DNA of 64,000 bases from Enoplolaimus lenunculus (taxonomy: Eukaryota > Nematoda > Enoplea > Enoplida > Thoracostomopsidae): assembly GCA_030248215.1 (NCBI GenBank), contig JASANG010003005.1, positions 310,001 through 374,000 on the forward strand. The letters run 5' to 3'. Positions 35,084 to 45,333 of the stretch are shown piece by piece. Positions within the stretch are counted from its first letter, which is position 1; each line of letters begins with the position of its first letter. A program made the translations under genes and the position numbers. The notes beneath the pieces are model-generated. The model did not search any database. It worked only from the letters and a program-made list of their open reading frames with translations, and was not told the DNA's origin.

Positions 35084-35358
35084 ACAAGAGTGTGCAACTC
35101 TTGGGGTTTCGCGTGGTACAAAATGTACCAGCCGGCGTTGTGTTTTTGTCTGACCCCACTTAGTTTAGAGAGGGGTCGTTGTCACATGCAATAAACATAT
35201 ATCAAACCATAAAGGGATCATGTTTGACACCGCATACATAAAGTGTCCTGGTTTGCACCGGTTGCTGCTCCTCTAAATAAATGGGGTATGGCAAAAAACG
35301 CAACGCGTGCCAGGTTCATTCTTTTCTACGCAGAATGTACCTTGTTGCATACTCTTGT
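35084..35358. mobile_element. Repeat J, second copy
   Basis: Ends ACAAGAGTGTGCAAC and GTTGCATACTCTTGTTG; same interior as 4515-4791, including GTACAAAATGTACCAGCCGG. Confidence 0.7.
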
Positions 35359-35877
35359 TGAAGTACAATCATTTCATCTTGAACTTTAGCGTTTTTGTTG
35401 AATTCGGAATAACAGTCGAAAGTGCACAGGACATAAATTACAAGCGGTTTCGTATAATGCACCTGTTGGTACATCAGACCTTACAAGATGGTTTTATCTG
35501 ACCACGCATATTTTGTGGGCAACTGTAAACCTAAAACAGCGTCTCTACACTAAGGGCGTTGCCAGGGTGGGGTATCAGGAGTCAAACCCTCGTCAGGATT
35601 TTTATAAAAGAATTTATAGACTACTTTTTTAGTTTGGTTGCACAAGAAACCCACTTGAATTTTTATGGACCGTCACCCTTTTCACGTGATCCACGAAGGC
35701 TTTGTATGACATGTCGGCTATAATCATCAGGTACAAAGGCGCCATGGTAACAAGTGAGTAAACGTTTCAGGCCAAATTTTGCATTTAATACAAATTCGGC
35801 AGTTGTAATTTCGGCTAAAAATTGTGTTTAGGCGTTAACTAAAGATTTCTACGCATAAGCTCGTTCAGCTATTTGTT

Positions 35878-35968
35878 CAAATAACAGTCCGTAACCGAAT
35901 AGCAAGGGGGGACCCTCTGGGGAAGCCAAATAAATATCAGTCTCTCCTGCTCATTCGGGTCACTACAG
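35878..35968. mobile_element. MITE family F, right-end fragment
   Basis: AACAGTCCGTAACCGAATAG to ATTCGGGTCACTACAG. Confidence 0.65.
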
Positions 35969-35991
35969 TATGCTTGAACTGTTAATCTGTA

Positions 35992-36351
35992 AAATCATTG
36001 TGTAATCGGATAGTAAAAACAACGGAAACGGAAACAAATAAAACGATCAAAATAACGGAAGCGGAAAACGGATATTGAAGTACAAAAGTTTCAAATGTTT
36101 TATTTTGCTGCCAATGCATTTGAGGCATGCAAATATTGACCGGGCTTTTTAAAATTTTGAAGAAAAAAGCCGATGCACCAATAATGTTAAAATTTTGGAT
36201 ATGCAGCAAATTTCTAATTAAAAATTGCTAGATGTATATGCCATGTTAAAAAATTTTGAGCGCAAAATAAGAGAATTTTCGGTATTTCTATAACGGACAC
36301 GGAAACAGTTACCGATTTATACCGGAAACAGATATCTGGTTATACCCTGTC
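35992..36351. mobile_element. hAT-like element rich in CGGAAACGG
   Basis: The right end is TATCTGGTTATACCCTG. Flanks TCTGTAAA and TCTGTAAG suggest an 8-bp duplication; the left end is worn. Confidence 0.5.
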
Positions 36352-36370
36352 TGTAAGATATCAAATTTGA

Positions 36371-37064
36371 TCTGCACTTCAGCATATCTTTAGTAGGAAA
36401 TTAAGTACGTTTTAAAAACGAGAATATGGTTAAGAAATTACTTAGCACGGAACTTAAGCACTATTAAGTCTTACTAAAGTATTGTAGTGACCCGAATAAG
36501 AGGGGGGAGTGATATTTATTTGGCCTCTCCAGAGGGTACCTTCCCTGTTATTCTGTTACAGACTGTTTATTTTTAACCCGCCCTTCGCCGTCTTTCGCTA
36601 CTGACATATATGCGGTGTTACAACTATCCCTTAAATTAAACGTATATTGGTCTTGAATCAAAAGCTTGACCGAGAATGCAATGATTTACCCTCAAACTTA
36701 TAATTGACATTTATGGACTCTAATTAGGGTTTAGGGACTATACACCGTAAAAAATGGGGAGTCCCATTGACTCTCTCGGAAATAGGCTTTTCCTGACTAC
36801 ACAAACTGAGTCAAATTTGACTCTGGAGTCAAATTCGATTCACTGTTGACTCTGGTGGGGTCAAATTTTGACTCAGTTTGTGTAGTCAGGAAAAGCCTGT
36901 TTCCGAGAGAGTCAATTTGTCTCTGCTTATTTTACAGTGTATCCGCTTACGGACTTTTATTTGGGATACGGGCTCCAATTGATTGGGACTTAAAATGGGG
37001 ACCCCCTTTTATTACCCCACCTCTGATTCTGGTCACTACAGTACGGTTTCAGGAACCCAGCTAC
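36371..37064. mobile_element. Three-level nest: family I holding F holding G
   Basis: Family I sequence (to 36482) resumes at 37044 with GGTTTCAGGAACCCAGC. Between them lies family F (36483-37041, TTGTAGTGACCCGAATAAGA to GGTCACTACAG). That F copy is split by a G element at 36743-36939 (CACCGTAAAAAATGG..TTTTACAGTG) with TA on both sides. Confidence 0.78.
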
Positions 37065-37575
37065 CATCAGATGTAAAGCTAGACAAACATCCTGTCATTG
37101 TCAATTTTATCTAGAATTTTTCACTCAACCGCTGAGCGTAGACACCCTAAGATAATATTTTATTTTCAAAAAACGAGTTTTTGAGCAGAAACCAGCTGAT
37201 GAAAATACGTTTGGTCGCAATTATTTTCAGTTTTCAACGTAACGTATTTTATACTGCAATTTAGCGTTTTTAGTTACAGTTTACAACTGCGTAAACACTT
37301 TTTATCTGTACGTAAAAACATTGCTTAGATTTTAGTGCATCTACGGCAAAGTATTAATAATCTAAATTGGATCCAATTATGTTTTGGTTCAAGTCTAAAT
37401 TAGTATTTTGAAAATACTGTAGGAAAAGTGTTTAGCGCAAGTATATATAATACGGTAGTTTACTGAAAATTACTTTAAACCGGTTAAGATTTAAAATTTA
37501 AAAAACGGAATTGAAAACGGTTTCATATTTCAAATTTTAAACGAAAAGTCTAGAATAAATATATTGTCAAAGGTA

Positions 37576-37650
37576 CACTGCAAAAAATGCTTAGGCTTAC
37601 GCTTAGGCTTAGGAATATGCTTATAATACTGTTCCGCCCCTACATTGGCC
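37576..37650. mobile_element. Chimeric fragment: family G end joined to TTAGGC-type right half
   Basis: CACTGCAAAAAATG passes directly into CTTAGGCTTACGCTTAGG and ends TTCCGCCCCTACATTGGCC, about 200 bp before the GST copy D start. Confidence 0.55.
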
Positions 37651-37852
37651 AGCATAATATTCAAAAAGAAACGCATATCTGACCACAATTGAGTTTCGCA
37701 TTCTTATTTCATATTCTAATACGTCCGGTTATTAGAGATCAGAATATATCAAAGTGTATACTTTATTAGCGTTCGCTAAAACGAGTTCAGTAAATGTTAA
37801 GCGATATTATCTTGTGAACATATTGGTAATAAATTAACGTATGTTCAGAAGA

Positions 37853-40800
37853 ATGCCAACATATAAATTACGATATTTTCAATTCCGTGGAAGAGTTGAA
37901 CCACTCAGAATGATGTTCGCTTTCGCTAAAGTTCCCTATGAAGAAGATCTGATCACGATGGATAATTGGCCAAATCATAAGGCTGGTAAGGTAATACGCA
38001 GCGTCCGTTTGATAAACGTTTTCAGGTTGCTAAACATTGTTTTGAAATTGTCTCAAAATAAATATCTTTTAAAACACTTTTTTATAAACTAAAAGTAAAG
38101 CCCTATTCACACATGCAAGTTTTGGCTGCGAGAACTTGCAGCTGCAATTTGCACTTGCAAGTATTGTCCAAAATCCGATTCGAAAAGTTGCAGCTGCAAA
38201 TAATTCATTAAAATTATAGATAGGAATCTAGTTCACATATGTGAATAACCAATCAAGTCCACTGAATTTTGTAGCCGCTTTCTCATTAGCTGATGAAAGA
38301 TGCAAGTTCTGCGGGAAATTTGCAGCTGCAAGTTCTCGCAACAAAAATTTGCACGTGTGAATATAGGGCTTAACGCTGTATATAATGAATGGCTAGTGAG
38401 CAAAACGCATTTAAGTAAAGGCGCAAAACATAGACGGCATTATTAATAGAGAACGTTAATTCTTAATAAATATATAAATTTGAAGAAAGTTTCAATAGCT
38501 CCTGTTGACAAATACGGCCAATGTTACTTTAAAGGCCGTACCATTTTCCCGGGACAGAAATGTACCAGGAGTACCCGTCCCATTTTCCCGGGACAACAAT
38601 GTACCAGGAGTACATTCAAAAAATATAATGGGACAGCGGGACCGTTGGGACAGCTGAGACAGTGGGACAGATGGGACAGTTGGGACAGAGATGGGACAGC
38701 GGGACAGATTTGACAGTTGGGACAGATGGCACAGTTGGGACAGATGGGACCGTTGGGACACTTGGGACAGTTGGGACACTTGGGACAGTTGGGACACTTG
38801 GGACAAACGGGACAAATGGGACAGTTGGGACAGATGGCGCAGTTGGGACAGATCGGACAGTTGGGACAGTTTGGACACTTGGGACACATGGGACACTTGG
38901 GACAGATGGAACAGATGGGACAGTGGGACAGTTGGGACAGCGCGACAAATGGGACAGTTGGGACAGATGGATCAGGTGGGATACTTGGGACAAACGGGAC
39001 AGATGGGACAGTTGGGACAGATGGGGCAGTTGGGACAGATGGGACAGTTGGGACAATTGGGACACTTGGGACACTTGGGACAGATGGGACAGTGGGACAG
39101 TTGGGACAGCGGGACAAATGGGACTGGTGGGACAGATGGGACAGGTGGGACACTTGGGACCCTTGATACACTTGGGACAGATGGGACAGATGGGACAGTT
39201 GGGACAGATGGGACAGTTGGAACAGATGAGACAGTTGGGACAGATGGGACAGATGGGATAGATGGGACAGTTGGGACAGATGGGACAGTTGGGACAAACG
39301 GGACAGATGGGACAGTTGGGACAGATGGGACAGTTGGGACAAATGGGACAGTTGGGACACTTGGGACAGATGGGACAGTTGGGACGCTTGGGGCAGATGG
39401 GACAGTTGGGACGATGGGACAGTTGGGACAGATAGGACAGTTGGGACACTTGGGACAGATAGGACAGTTGGGACACTTGGAACAGATGGGACAGTTGGGA
39501 TAAACGGGACAGTGGGACAGCTGGGACAGTTGGGACAGATGGGACAGTTGGAACTGATGAGTCAGTTGGGACAGATGGGACAGTTGGGACAGATGGGACA
39601 GTTGGGACAAACGGGATAGATGGGACAAACGGGATAGATGGGACAGTTGGGACAAATGGGACAGTTGGGACAAATGGGACAGTTGGGACAGATGGGACAG
39701 TTGGGACACTTGGGGCAGATGGGACAGTTGGGACGATGGGACAGATAGGACAGTTGGGACACTTGGGACAGATAGGACAGTTGGGACACTTAGAACAGAT
39801 GGGACAGTTGGGGTAAACGGGACAGTGGGACAGCTGGGACAGTTGGGACAGATGGGACAGATGGGACATATATCCATATATATTTATATATTATATATGT
39901 ATATATAATATATAAATATATAAATATATAAATATATATTTTATATATATATATTTATATATTATTTATATGTATATATAATATATATAAATATATATAT
40001 GGATATCCTACGTAAATATATCTGCCTGTGCATATGTAAACAGGAGCGCATAAGTCTGCACACGGATGGCCTTTATGGTAACATGGGCCACAAATACGAC
40101 CCATGTAAAGATCAGGGGCGGAGAGTTTTTTCTGTGGGACTGCAATAGAGTAAGCTTTTAAGCTTTATACTAATTTTTTTGCTTGGCTTAGGCTTATGCT
40201 TAAGAATATGCTTATAATACTGTTCCGCCTGTGTTCTTTACATTGGCCACAAATGCTAAGGTTTTTAATGAATGTTTCAGAACAACCATTCGGTTCGCTT
40301 CCGGTATTGTATGTCGACGGCAAAGTACTGTGCCAAAGTAATGCAATTTCCAGATTTGTTGCGCACAATCTTGGTAAACATTAAAAGTCAATTGTGAAAA
40401 CATAGTTTATACCGTATTTTAAAAGCTACGGCCAATGTTTACTTTTAGGGGCGTAACAGTAGATTAAGCGTATTTCAAAGCCTCTCAACGCAGCTAAACA
40501 ACATATATATATATTAAAATCAATCTCGAACATAGCGTTAATAAACGAATTCCTGGTGTCATTTTTCTATTGCTTGAATTAAGTTCCTCCCACTTCATGG
40601 CAGAGCTGGAATTTCCTTATAGGATAGCGCAACAATTGCTGATAGTCTGTAGTCGACAAAATTAAACGAACCATGTATAAAACACCGGCCCGATTGCTTT
40701 CCGGAGTGGCTGTAACACAGTCAGTTTAAGCTTTAGACGTTGCTTAGGCTTTTAGGCTTAGGCTTAGGAATAGGCTCATCCTTACGCTAAGGCTTAGGCT

Positions 40801-43243
40801 TAGGAATATGTTTATACTACTGTTCCGGCCCTGTTCTATACATGGACCAATTGAATTTATATTTAACAACTGTAAGTTCTTAAAAAACTATTAATTAACC
40901 GCATTTCGGTAAAGTTTTAATGTTTGATTAATAGATACCATACTTCGATATGCTTTTAATGCTAAATTTTTCAGGGCTGACAGGGTCTAACCGCTGGGAA
41001 GGTTCACAAATTGACATGTACATCGACGGATATGTTGATTTTATGACCAACGTTGCAGAAAGTTTGGCACCTGCATTAATGATCGGTGATCAACAAAAAG
41101 CGGTAATTTTTTAGTTTTTCTTTTTATATGTTAGAATTCTAGAAAGTTGCACTTTTTTGTTTTGTTGTGTAGGTGTATATTACATATATAGGCACCGGAT
41201 ATCCGGATACGTGAAAAATTTTTAAATCTGGGCACAACCGGTGGTCTGCGTCCGGCTGCAGCAGAAAATCGGCCACCGGCTATGTTTCCGGCTCTGGTTG
41301 AACTTTTTGCCGAAAGTTTCGGCTATTTCGGTAGTAAAATTTTGGATAACTTTGCAAAATTTATCTGTTTGTGTTTCGTTTTACTTTTGTCACAATTTTC
41401 AGACCGATTCCTGTATTTTTGACATCCGGTTGCACCCTGAGGTCTAAATAAAAAAAGAAATATATATCCGAAAATCATAATGACCCGACTATAGCAGGGT
41501 ACAACCGGAGGTCAGCCTCCGGCAGAAAATCGGTCTCAGTCTCCGGCTCCGGTAGAATTTTTGCCGGAGGTTCCGGCAATTTTGGAAGCAAAATTTTGCA
41601 AAATTTATCTGTTTAGCACGTTTCGTTCTTCTTTTGTCACAATTTTCAAAAATTTCCAGAATTTCGCAGAAAATTAGCATAAAACCAAACAACATATTAA
41701 CAACATGTTGCAGATATTGGGTAAAATTAACTAATTAACCATCATTTTTACTACCTAATTTCGCCTCACATCCGGTTCCGGCAAGTTTCGTTGACCTCCG
41801 GCTCCGGTATTTTTCGCCTCCGGTTGCACCCGGGATTATAGGGATTTCGTAAATCGACAGTTTAAAAATCAAATTATGCATAGTTTATAAATAGCTACGA
41901 TATACCCTAAAGTAGGTACACAAGTTTGCAAGCAATCACATTTCACTTTAGCAAAAATCTACTTTGCGACAAAGTTCACAAGGAGACGGCATATCATATG
42001 AGTATGCTTCATTTTAGCAAGAAATTTATGATACCAAATATGAAGGCACTGTTCTACCGTTTTTGAACCGTTATGAACGTTTTTTGGCCGAAAATGACGG
42101 TACATGGTTTGTTGGATCAAAGGTGTGTTTGTTCTTCATTCGTACATACATATGTATAGTTATCTACCTGATGCGCTAGAGTTTACGCGGGGTTCACGTT
42201 ATAACCGGGGCAGCATAGGACACGTTTTGTCCCTATTAGACTATTGGGTAACATTTTGTCTGCTTATAGACCCTATATCATATTTAAAAATTCGTTTTTG
42301 TCTGCTACATTAGTCGGCCATCTTTTATTCTTGAATATCATATGATATTCGAGGTATCGTCTGCGAATATCATATTCAAGGTATCGTCTGCGAATATCAC
42401 AGAATATATTTTCAAATGTCTGCATACTTGAGGCAACAACCCAAATTGTCCTGTTGAATATCATATATATACTAGAATTTGAAATGTTAATTTTTGAATT
42501 CTGGAGCTGCGGTTCTAAGCGCTTTCGTGTTGGAAACGATTTGCAGGCGCTTATTTGATATTTAAAACACCTGTGCATCTGCCGTCCAAGTTTTCATTCA
42601 TTTTACCCAAAGATCATCCTGTCCTGTTAAATATCATATGATATTGGTTGAAATTTTGGAATATCATGACATTCGCATAATCATCCCACCGTATCACGTG
42701 ACATATCGTCCCTTGTACACATTGATCATTTTGAGAGCGGTGGTTTGTATTAAGATAATGTCATATAACATTCGAGTTTTGTCTGTTGACCCAAAGAGCC
42801 CGAATTTTAACGTTGACGTCGAATTAACATCGGACAAACCGTGTCCCGCCTGCCCCGGTTATAGGGCAGAGCCAAAATTAAACACATGGGTGAGGGGCTG
42901 ACCAACCTGACCCCCTAGAAACATCTTTGCAAAATATGGTCAAAAATTTATCAACAGAATTAAAATATTTCTAATTAAGTATAGGCAAAGGCCGATCAAA
43001 TTTGGCCAAAGTTTTAGCTATCTTTAAAAATTCTAAATTCCGCCTAAATTGCGCAATGTTCTATTAACATTTCAGGTTAGTTGGGCGGATTTCGCAGTTG
43101 CTGAAATACTGCAACGTTTAGGCGAATTGTTTCATCATACTTTGCTCGACAACCATCGATTATTGCGCAGCCACCGAGACCGTGTGTTCGCGTTGCCTGG
43201 TGTCAAAGAATACGTTGCACGTCGGCCGCAAACAACGTTTTAA
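37853..43243 (+). CDS. Sigma-class glutathione S-transferase (HPGDS-like), divergent copy D
   Basis: Exons 37853-37985, 40281-40373, 40975-41102, 42018-42122 and 43076-43243 (TAA); GT..AG introns, phases as in A-C; 208 residues. It starts MPTYKLRYFQFRGRVEP with Tyr8, RGR 12-14, Trp39 and QS 63-64 intact. The protein differs widely from A-C (exon 3 begins GLTGSNRWEGSQIDMY, the C terminus is RRPQTTF), so it split off before the A-B-C duplications. An in-frame ATG at 37841 would add four residues; the later start fits the family. Intron 1 (2.3 kb) contains a foldback repeat, the 9-bp-array transposon and a second transposon ending 32 bp before exon 2. Intron 3 holds two CAGGG-ended elements. Confidence 0.88.
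38098..38371. mobile_element. Foldback GCAAGTT-rich element (family H), GST copy D intron 1
   Basis: AAGCCCTATTCACACATGCA and the inverted TGCACGTGTGAATATAGGGC + TT are the ends. Confidence 0.75.
38630..39868. repeat. 9-bp minisatellite (GGGACAGTT / GGGACAGAT / GGGACACTT)
   Basis: About 135 head-to-tail units of a 9-mer. The unit is a multiple of three and contains no stop in most phases, so all six frames stay open for hundreds of codons (GTVGTDG, GQLGQMG, WDSWDRW; CPNCPIC, VPTVPSV, LSQLSHL). These are by-products of the repeat, not genes. Confidence 0.93.
39869..40012. repeat. TA-rich tract (ATATAT/TATAAATA)
   Basis: Dense TATATA and ATATAAATATA closing the minisatellite array, inside the same transposon. 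Confidence 0.85.
40098..40248. mobile_element. TTAGGC-type MITE (type B) at the same target as the 38516 element
   Basis: Ends GACCCATGTAAAGATCAGGG and GTGTTCTTTACATTGGCC. Its left flank ACAAATAC is the right duplication of the preceding element, and its right flank is ACAAATGC (7 of 8). It ends 32 bp before GST copy D exon 2. Confidence 0.82.
40431..40482. mobile_element. TTAGGC-type MITE, left-end fragment (type C)
   Basis: GGCCAATGTTTACTTTTAGG GGCGTAACAGTAGATTAAGC, then unrelated DNA. Confidence 0.6.
40668..40848. mobile_element. TTAGGC-type hAT-like MITE, end-type A, GST copy D intron 2
   Basis: Ends GAACCATGTATAAAACACCG and CCCTGTTCTATACATGGACC. Flanks AATTAAAC and AATTGAAT agree at 6 of 8. 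Confidence 0.78.
41228..41439. mobile_element. hAT-like MITE, CAGGGTACAACCGG family, worn copy
   Basis: Starts CTGGGCACAACCGGTGG and ends CATCCGGTTGCACCCTG; the inside repeats GGCTCTGG/TTTCGGC phrases as in the next element. Confidence 0.6.
41495..41833. mobile_element. hAT-like MITE, CAGGGTACAACCGG family
   Basis: Ends CAGGGTACAACCGGAGGTC and CCTCCGGTTGCACCCGG. Flanks GACTATAG and GATTATAG match at 7 of 8. It lies in GST copy D intron 3. Confidence 0.8.
42310..42665. repeat. GAATATCATATGATATTC palindrome-rich stretch
   Basis: GAATATCATATGATATTCGA and GGTATCGTCTGCGAATATCA recur, and a further ATATCATATGATATT lies near 42634. It looks like a foldback element in GST copy D intron 4. Confidence 0.45.
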
Positions 43244-43258
43244 ACAAGACAGTATATA

Positions 43259-43620
43259 TGGCTGGGTTTCTGAAATCTTATTAATTAATTACTTAAGATA
43301 TGCTTAAGTCTTTATTTAAGTCAGTGACTTAAGTAAATATTTAACTTTTCGAACAATTCAGGTAAACGCTAAATGTGAGCCATTGTCATTACAAACAAAA
43401 AGTAACAGCTTTATACTAAGGAAGCACCACGATTGTACAATTTTAGCTAAACCAGGTTAGCATCCTGAACAGCTAATTTGTATTCTATCAGATTTAGTCA
43501 GCGACTTAAGTAGTTACTTAGCTTAAGTATAAGTACACTTTCAAAAACGACAAAATAGCTAAGTATAACTGCTTACCCCGTATTATGTTGGTACTTAAGA
43601 AGGGTTTCAGAAACCCAGCC
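43259..43620. mobile_element. MITE family I just after GST copy D
   Basis: Ends ATGGCTGGGTTTCTGAAATC and GTTTCAGAAACCCAGCCAT; it begins 16 bp after the stop codon, so it may lie in the 3' UTR. Confidence 0.8.
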
Positions 43621-43799
43621 ATTGTCTTTTATAGTTGTTGAAAAAGAAACGTTTTAAGAAAAACTAACTAGTAACTGGATAAATGTTTTAGCAGAAATTG
43701 TGTCTGTTGCTGAAGGGTGTTTCGGCCCATGTATACTTCCGCACCGTCCCAAAGTCACACCGCTCTAACTATAAACTGATATCCTTTGTAGCTAGTGAG

Positions 43800-44127
43800 C
43801 AGGATACAACCGGAGGTCTGCCTCCGGCTCCGGCTTCGGCAGAAACTGGCCTCCGACTTCAGCTCCAGTAGATTCTTGGCGGAGGTTCCGGCAATTTCGG
43901 TAGTAAAATTTTGCAGAATGTTGCAAAATTTGTGTTTAGCCCGTTTTGTTTTGCTGTTGTCACCATTTTCAGGAAAGAATTTCTGAAATGTCGCAGATAA
44001 TTAGCATAAAATCAAACAACTTAACAACCATATTGCAGATTATTGCCTAACTAATTAACCATCATTTTTACTGCCTAATTTCGCCTCACCTCCGGCTCCG
44101 GTATTTTTCACCTCCAGTTGTACCCTG
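43800..44127. mobile_element. hAT-like MITE, CAGGGTACAACCGG family
   Basis: Ends CAGGATACAACCGGAGGTC and CACCTCCAGTTGTACCCTG. Flanks CTAGTGAG and CCAGTGGG match at 6 of 8. Confidence 0.75.
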
Positions 44128-44442
44128 CCAGTGGGATTCTCACATATTGGGATTATGATGATGATGATAATAATAGCAGATAACTACGAATTTTTAAACA
44201 CGATACTAATTTTATCAGCAAAAAATGTTACAATGTAATCAATAAGCACAAAACATATTCTAAACTTCCCCGATTATGCACAACGTTAACCCCACATTGC
44301 TGAACCAATCACTAGCTGGCAACAGGCGCTGGCTAGACACATCTGACAAAATGGGCTTAACTTTGAAAGTTGTTGAGTAGGGTATAAACGGACCGGAAAA
44401 TACCGGAACCGAATATATGTATAAATGTAATCGAGGTTCATA

Positions 44443-44696
44443 CACTGTAAATTCCAGTGAATATAATAATCAACTCAGCTAGTGAGTTAGTTATTTCTGA
44501 GTTATATAACAATACGCATTAACTCACTCTGAGTTCAGCTGACTGTCACTCTCAGTTGATATGATTCCGGGTGAGTTGATCAGCTAACTCAGAATGAGTT
44601 GAATCAAATCACAAATCTAGAGTTCTGATAGTCCTAACTCAGACTGAATAAGTCAACTCACTCTGAGTTAATATCAACTCACTGCAATTTACAGTG
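44443..44696. mobile_element. TGAGTT-rich palindromic MITE (family D)
   Basis: Ends CACTGTAAATTCCAGTGA and CACTGCAATTTACAGTG with TA on both sides; inner arms of AACTCAGCTAGTGAGTTA type. Confidence 0.78.
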
Positions 44697-44973
44697 TAAG
44701 CTTATAATCACATGGATTTTTGAAATTTAGTAGAAAACATCACGGATACACCTAAATTTACTGCTTACCTTTCAATTATTGTGGTGATAGTACAGCGAAC
44801 TAGAAATAGGCTTAAAATATATATACCATAAACAACATTTACTTTATTTAACAACGCTTGATCGGCTACTTTTTAGTCACTTATAACATGGTTTAGCCTT
44901 ATATATGTAGGTCCGAATTACCGCTATTTGGATGCAGTAGCAAAAGCGGTCAAATTACACTCGGGTAATATTT

Positions 44974-45104
44974 GGCCAAAGTATAGAACAGGGCCATAAC
45001 TGTAGTATAAGCGTATTCCTAAGCCTTAGTGAAAAATTAAATCTAAAGCTTACTCCGCTGCAGTCTTGCAGCAACACGTTCCGCCCCTGATCTTCACATA
45101 GGCC
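44974..45104. mobile_element. Hybrid TTAGGC-type MITE (left A, right B), minimal core
   Basis: Left end GGCCAAAGTATAGAACAGGG is type A; right end CCGCCCCTGATCTTCACATA + GGCC is type B. Flanks TAATATTT and CAATATTT match at 7 of 8, so the hybrid itself moved. The TTAGGC core is nearly gone. Confidence 0.8.
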
Positions 45105-45333
45105 CAATATTTGAATAAATCCGACAGTACCTTCTTACTTCTAATTAAGTTGTCTATATTTTATTTTGCATTATTTTTACATTCTATATTTTATTTTTTA
45201 TTTTAAACAAGTCGACAGTTAAGGAGAAAATTCATGAATAAATTCAAGTAATATGAATGCATGAATATATAAACATTAGCCAAATGTACAAATCCACGGA
45301 ATTTTTGGCGTTAGAAAATTGATTTTCGCGTTT

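Larger units (their letters stand above)
38516..40089. mobile_element. hAT-like element (type C ends) carrying a 9-bp minisatellite
   Basis: Left end GGCCAATGTTACTTTAAAGG, right end GGCCTTTATGGTAACATG + GGCC, both of the type C TTAGGC-type family. Both flanks are ACAAATAC, a perfect 8-bp target duplication, so the whole 1574 bp behaves as one insertion. The usual TTAGGC core is replaced by GGGACA arrays and a TA-rich tract. It lies in intron 1 of GST copy D. Confidence 0.88.

Noticed and set aside
38492-39877. Very long open frames on both strands (up to 417 codons, proline/cysteine- or glycine/threonine-rich)
   Set aside because: They come from a 9-bp tandem repeat that has no stops in most phases; all six frames are open together, there are no splice or start features, and the array lies inside a transposon in a GST intron.
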